Shown here one piece after another: positions 61,820 through 64,000 of a stretch of DNA of 64,000 nucleotides. Made by a program: the position numbers and the translations under genes. Positions within the stretch are counted from its first letter, which is position 1, and the number at the start of each line of letters is the position of its first letter. This DNA comes from Plantibacter flavus. GTDB taxonomy: Bacteria; Actinomycetota; Actinomycetes; Actinomycetales; Microbacteriaceae. The stretch lies in assembly GCF_002024505.1 (NCBI RefSeq), contig NZ_CP019402.1:1488001-1552000 (forward strand). Reading direction: 5' to 3'. The notes under the pieces were generated by a model. The model was not told the origin of the DNA and made no database searches. It worked only from the letters and a program-made list of their open reading frames with translations.

Positions 61820-63544
61820 ATGAGTTCCAGAACACAGGGATCGAAGCGGCGCGGCGGGATGATCCTCGCCGGCGTCTCGATCGTCGCCCTCGCATTGACG
61901 GCTTGCACCGGAGGCGGTTCAGGCGGTGGCGGCTCGACGTCGAAGCCCGCCGAGCTGTCCGGCACCGGCTGGGAGCGCGCCGACGCCGACCAGATCGCCC
62001 AGGGCGGTTCGCTCAACCTCGCCGTCGACGCGATCCCCGCGAACTGGAACCTCTACAACCTCGACAGTGGCACCGTCGACGACCAGTTCCTCAGCAACCT
62101 GTACACACCGTCGTTCATCAACATCAAGGAGGACGGCACCTGGGAGGCGAACCCCGACTTCGCGACCTCCGTCGAGCTGAAGACCGAGGACCCGCAGGTC
62201 GTCGAGATCAAGATCAACCCGGACGCCGTCTGGTCGGACGGCACCGCCATGAGCGTCGACGATTTCGCCGCGACCTGGAAGTCGCTGAACGGCGTCGACC
62301 CCGCCTACGCGCCTACCGCCACGAACGTGTGGAAGGACATCGAGTCCGTCACCGCCGGCGACAGCCCGCAGGACGTCCTCATCACGTTCAAGAACAAGAA
62401 CGCGGACTGGCCGTCGATCCTCGGCAACATCTGGCCGAAGTGGCTCGGCGCGACGCCGGAGTCCTTCAACACCCTCTGGGCGACCGGACCCTATGCGGCC
62501 GACGGCACGACCTACGTCTCCGGCGGTCCGTACATCGTCAGCAAGATCGACCAGACCGGCGCGGTCGTGACCTTCGAGCCCAACCCGAAGTGGTGGGGCG
62601 ACAAGCCGAAGCTCGACAACATCATCTTCAAGCAGGTGTCCCGCTCGGGTCTCGCGCAGGCGTTCTCGAACAGTGAGATCGACGTCTTCAGCATCGGCTC
62701 GAACGCCGACAACTACGAGACGGCCAAGAAGCGCAGTGACGCCGAGATCCAGCGTTCGCGTGGAACGACGTACAACCACATCACCCTGAACGGCACGTCC
62801 GAGGTCCTGAGCGACCCCGAGGTCCGCCAGGCGTTCGCCAAGTCGATCAACCGTCAGACCATCGCCGAGGCCCGCCTCGCAGCGATCGACGCACCGACCG
62901 ACCTGCTGAACAACCTCATCTTCCTTCCCGGCCAGGACGGCTACGAGGACGACGCCTCCAAGGTGCTCGGCTACGACATCGACGCCGCCAAGAAGCAGCT
63001 CGACGACGCCGGTTGGAAGGAAGGCAGCGGTGGCATCCGCGAGAAGGACGGCAAGAAGCTGACCGTCCGCTACGTCATCGACTCCGACAACCCGGTCTCG
63101 GCCGAGACCTCGCAGCAGGTCCAGGCCATGGTGAAGGAGTCCGGCTTCGACCTCCAGATCGACACCGTCCCGTCCGACGACTTCTTCACGAAGTACGTCA
63201 CCACCGAGACCCGCGACTTCGACGCCGTGAGCTTCGCGTGGCAGGGCACCGCGTTCCCGATCTCGAGCACCGAGTCGATCTTCTACCCGGCCGACTCCGG
63301 GCAGAACTTCCCTGGCGTCACCGACGATTCGCTCGGCGAGCTCTGGGCGAGCGCCAACGCGGAGCTCGACCCCGACAAGCGCCTCGAGATCGCGAAGGAG
63401 ATCGACAAGAAGATCGTCGCCCTCGCGACCACGCTGCCGCTGTTCCCGGTGCCGTACACCTACGGCGTCAAGACCGGCCTCGTGAACTACGGGCCGACCC
63501 AGTTCGAGACCATCGACTGGAAGAACGTGGGCTGGAAGAAGTAA
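61820..63544 (+). CDS. oppA: Oligopeptide ABC transporter substrate-binding lipoprotein (system 2)
   Basis: A 574-residue SBP_bac_5 lipoprotein. Basic N-terminus, hydrophobic signal, lipobox ALTAC (acylated Cys 29), Gly/Ser linker, then the OppA fold (AFAKSINRQTIAEARL; GPYIVSKIDQTG). ATG 61820 follows GAAAGGTGG. It is transcribed divergently from oppB-oppC-oppDF of system 2, so ligand-binding protein and transporter are on opposite strands, unlike system 1. A strong hairpin follows, then typA. Confidence 0.94.
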   Translation: MSSRTQGSKRRGGMILAGVSIVALALTACTGGGSGGGGSTSKPAELSGTGWERADADQIAQGGSLNLAVDAIPANWNLYNLDSGTVDDQFLSNLYTPSFINIKEDGTWEANPDFATSVELKTEDPQVVEIKINPDAVWSDGTAMSVDDFAATWKSLNGVDPAYAPTATNVWKDIESVTAGDSPQDVLITFKNKNADWPSILGNIWPKWLGATPESFNTLWATGPYAADGTTYVSGGPYIVSKIDQTGAVVTFEPNPKWWGDKPKLDNIIFKQVSRSGLAQAFSNSEIDVFSIGSNADNYETAKKRSDAEIQRSRGTTYNHITLNGTSEVLSDPEVRQAFAKSINRQTIAEARLAAIDAPTDLLNNLIFLPGQDGYEDDASKVLGYDIDAAKKQLDDAGWKEGSGGIREKDGKKLTVRYVIDSDNPVSAETSQQVQAMVKESGFDLQIDTVPSDDFFTKYVTTETRDFDAVSFAWQGTAFPISSTESIFYPADSGQNFPGVTDDSLGELWASANAELDPDKRLEIAKEIDKKIVALATTLPLFPVPYTYGVKTGLVNYGPTQFETIDWKNVGWKK

Positions 63545-63576
63545 GCATCAGCACGCGTTCGATCTGAACGCAGCCT

Positions 63577-63612
63577 CGACGGGCATCGGCGGGAAACCGC
63601 CGGTGCCCGTCG
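63577..63612 (+). terminator. Terminator after the system 2 lipoprotein
   Basis: A 16-bp stem (63577-63592 with 63597-63612, one T-G pair) closed by a GAAA tetraloop, 33 nt after the oppA2 stop. No T tract. Confidence 0.8.
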
Positions 63613-63642
63613 CCGTTCAGCCCCCGGCCAGAACTCCTGCGG

Positions 63643-63648
63643 TATGAT
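63643..63648 (+). promoter_or_regulatory. Putative -10 of typA
   Basis: TATGAT lies 57 nt before the typA ATG, after the oppA2 terminator. No clear -35. Confidence 0.5.
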
Positions 63649-63704
63649 GGTCCGTCGGCACCATCGTGCCCGAATCCCATCCACTTGAAGGAAGCCACCC
63701 TTTT

Positions 63705-64000
63705 ATGGCGCTCGCCACTCGTTCCGATCTGCGCAATGTCGCGATCGTGGCCCACGTTGACCACGGCAAGACGACCCTCGTCGACGCCATGCTGCGACAG
63801 ACCAACTCTTTCGCCGAACACGCCCACCTCGAAGAACGCGCCATGGACTCGAATGAGCTCGAGCGCGAAAAGGGCATCACCATCCTCGCCAAGAACACGG
63901 CGATCTCGTACAAGGGCGAACACGCCACCGACGGCCCGATCACGATCAACGTCATCGACACCCCGGGTCACGCCGACTTCGGTGGAGAGGTCGAGCGCGG
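63705..64000 (+). CDS. typA: Ribosome-associated GTPase TypA/BipA (partial, 3' end outside)
   Basis: The first 98 residues of a translational GTPase; the gene runs off the right edge. G1 is [11 protein letters not shown], switch I contains [18 protein letters not shown], and G3 is [15 protein letters not shown], matching TypA/BipA rather than EF-G or LepA. ATG 63705 is preceded by AAGGAAG about 11 nt upstream. TypA assists ribosome assembly and stress or cold adaptation. Confidence 0.95.
   Translation, partial: MALATRSDLRNVAIVAHVDHGKTTLVDAMLRQTNSFAEHAHLEERAMDSNELEREKGITILAKNTAISYKGEHATDGPITINVIDTPGHADFGGEVER

Overview
The window is a gene-dense, high-GC actinobacterial chromosome segment, almost certainly from a member of the Microbacteriaceae (Actinomycetota). 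The evidence is the very GC-rich third codon positions, frequent GTG/TTG starts, mycothiol chemistry (Mca), a DUF4307/DUF4245/DUF6264-type gene complement, an actinobacterial NrtR-nadA-nadB-nadC-nadS operon, and many start codons sitting 6-8 nt after a -10 hexamer, which suggests leaderless mRNAs. I cannot fix the genus. I saw no rRNA, tRNA, CRISPR array, transposase or phage gene; this looks like core chromosome with a few accessory genes.

Layout. 0-5.7 kb: a secreted Ig-repeat protein (minus strand, runs off the left edge) divergent from a tightly coupled TetR - MFS transporter - PLP amino-acid deaminase/aldolase-like - sugar-lactone oxidase cassette. 5.8-10.3 kb: LemA, HtpX, a Q/P-rich membrane protein and a YcaQ-type glycosylase. 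10.3-20.5 kb: AI-2E family permease and threonine ammonia-lyase, then greA, DUF4307, mca, a small membrane protein, hemolysin III, a cis-prenyltransferase, a class V aminotransferase, phoH2 and a prepilin peptidase. 20.6-33.2 kb: the minus-strand operon xseA-xseB-DUF4245-carbonic anhydrase-fumC, then ispH, a DUF6264-type gene, class II aldolase, two tandem GlpX-type phosphatases, rmuC, a DEDDh exonuclease and ychF. From memory, the order greA...mca...hemolysin...prenyltransferase...phoH2...fum...glpX...xse...ispH...ychF parallels the Rv1080c-Rv1112 region of Mycobacterium tuberculosis, so 13-33 kb is an old conserved block.

33-39.6 kb is the most accessory stretch: two coupled unknown genes, a 7-TM protein with a degenerate GGDEF domain, an HTH-only LysR relative, a sortase-anchored ice-binding protein (DUF3494), an ABC-F ATPase with a possible leader-peptide/hairpin control region, and two small charged proteins. 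39.7-50.2 kb holds NAD de novo synthesis (minus strand: nrtR-nadA-nadB-nadC-nadS) divergent from the glycine cleavage operon gcvT-gcvH-gcvP, which is preceded by a tandem glycine riboswitch. The shared intergenic region carries palindromes suited to NrtR.

50.3-63.6 kb: a CPBP protease and two complete oligopeptide ABC importers. The first is collinear (lipoprotein, B, C, fused DF). In the second, the permeases and fused ATPase lie divergent from the lipoprotein. The window ends inside typA/bipA. Convergent gene pairs are commonly separated by long perfect hairpins that look like bidirectional terminators.
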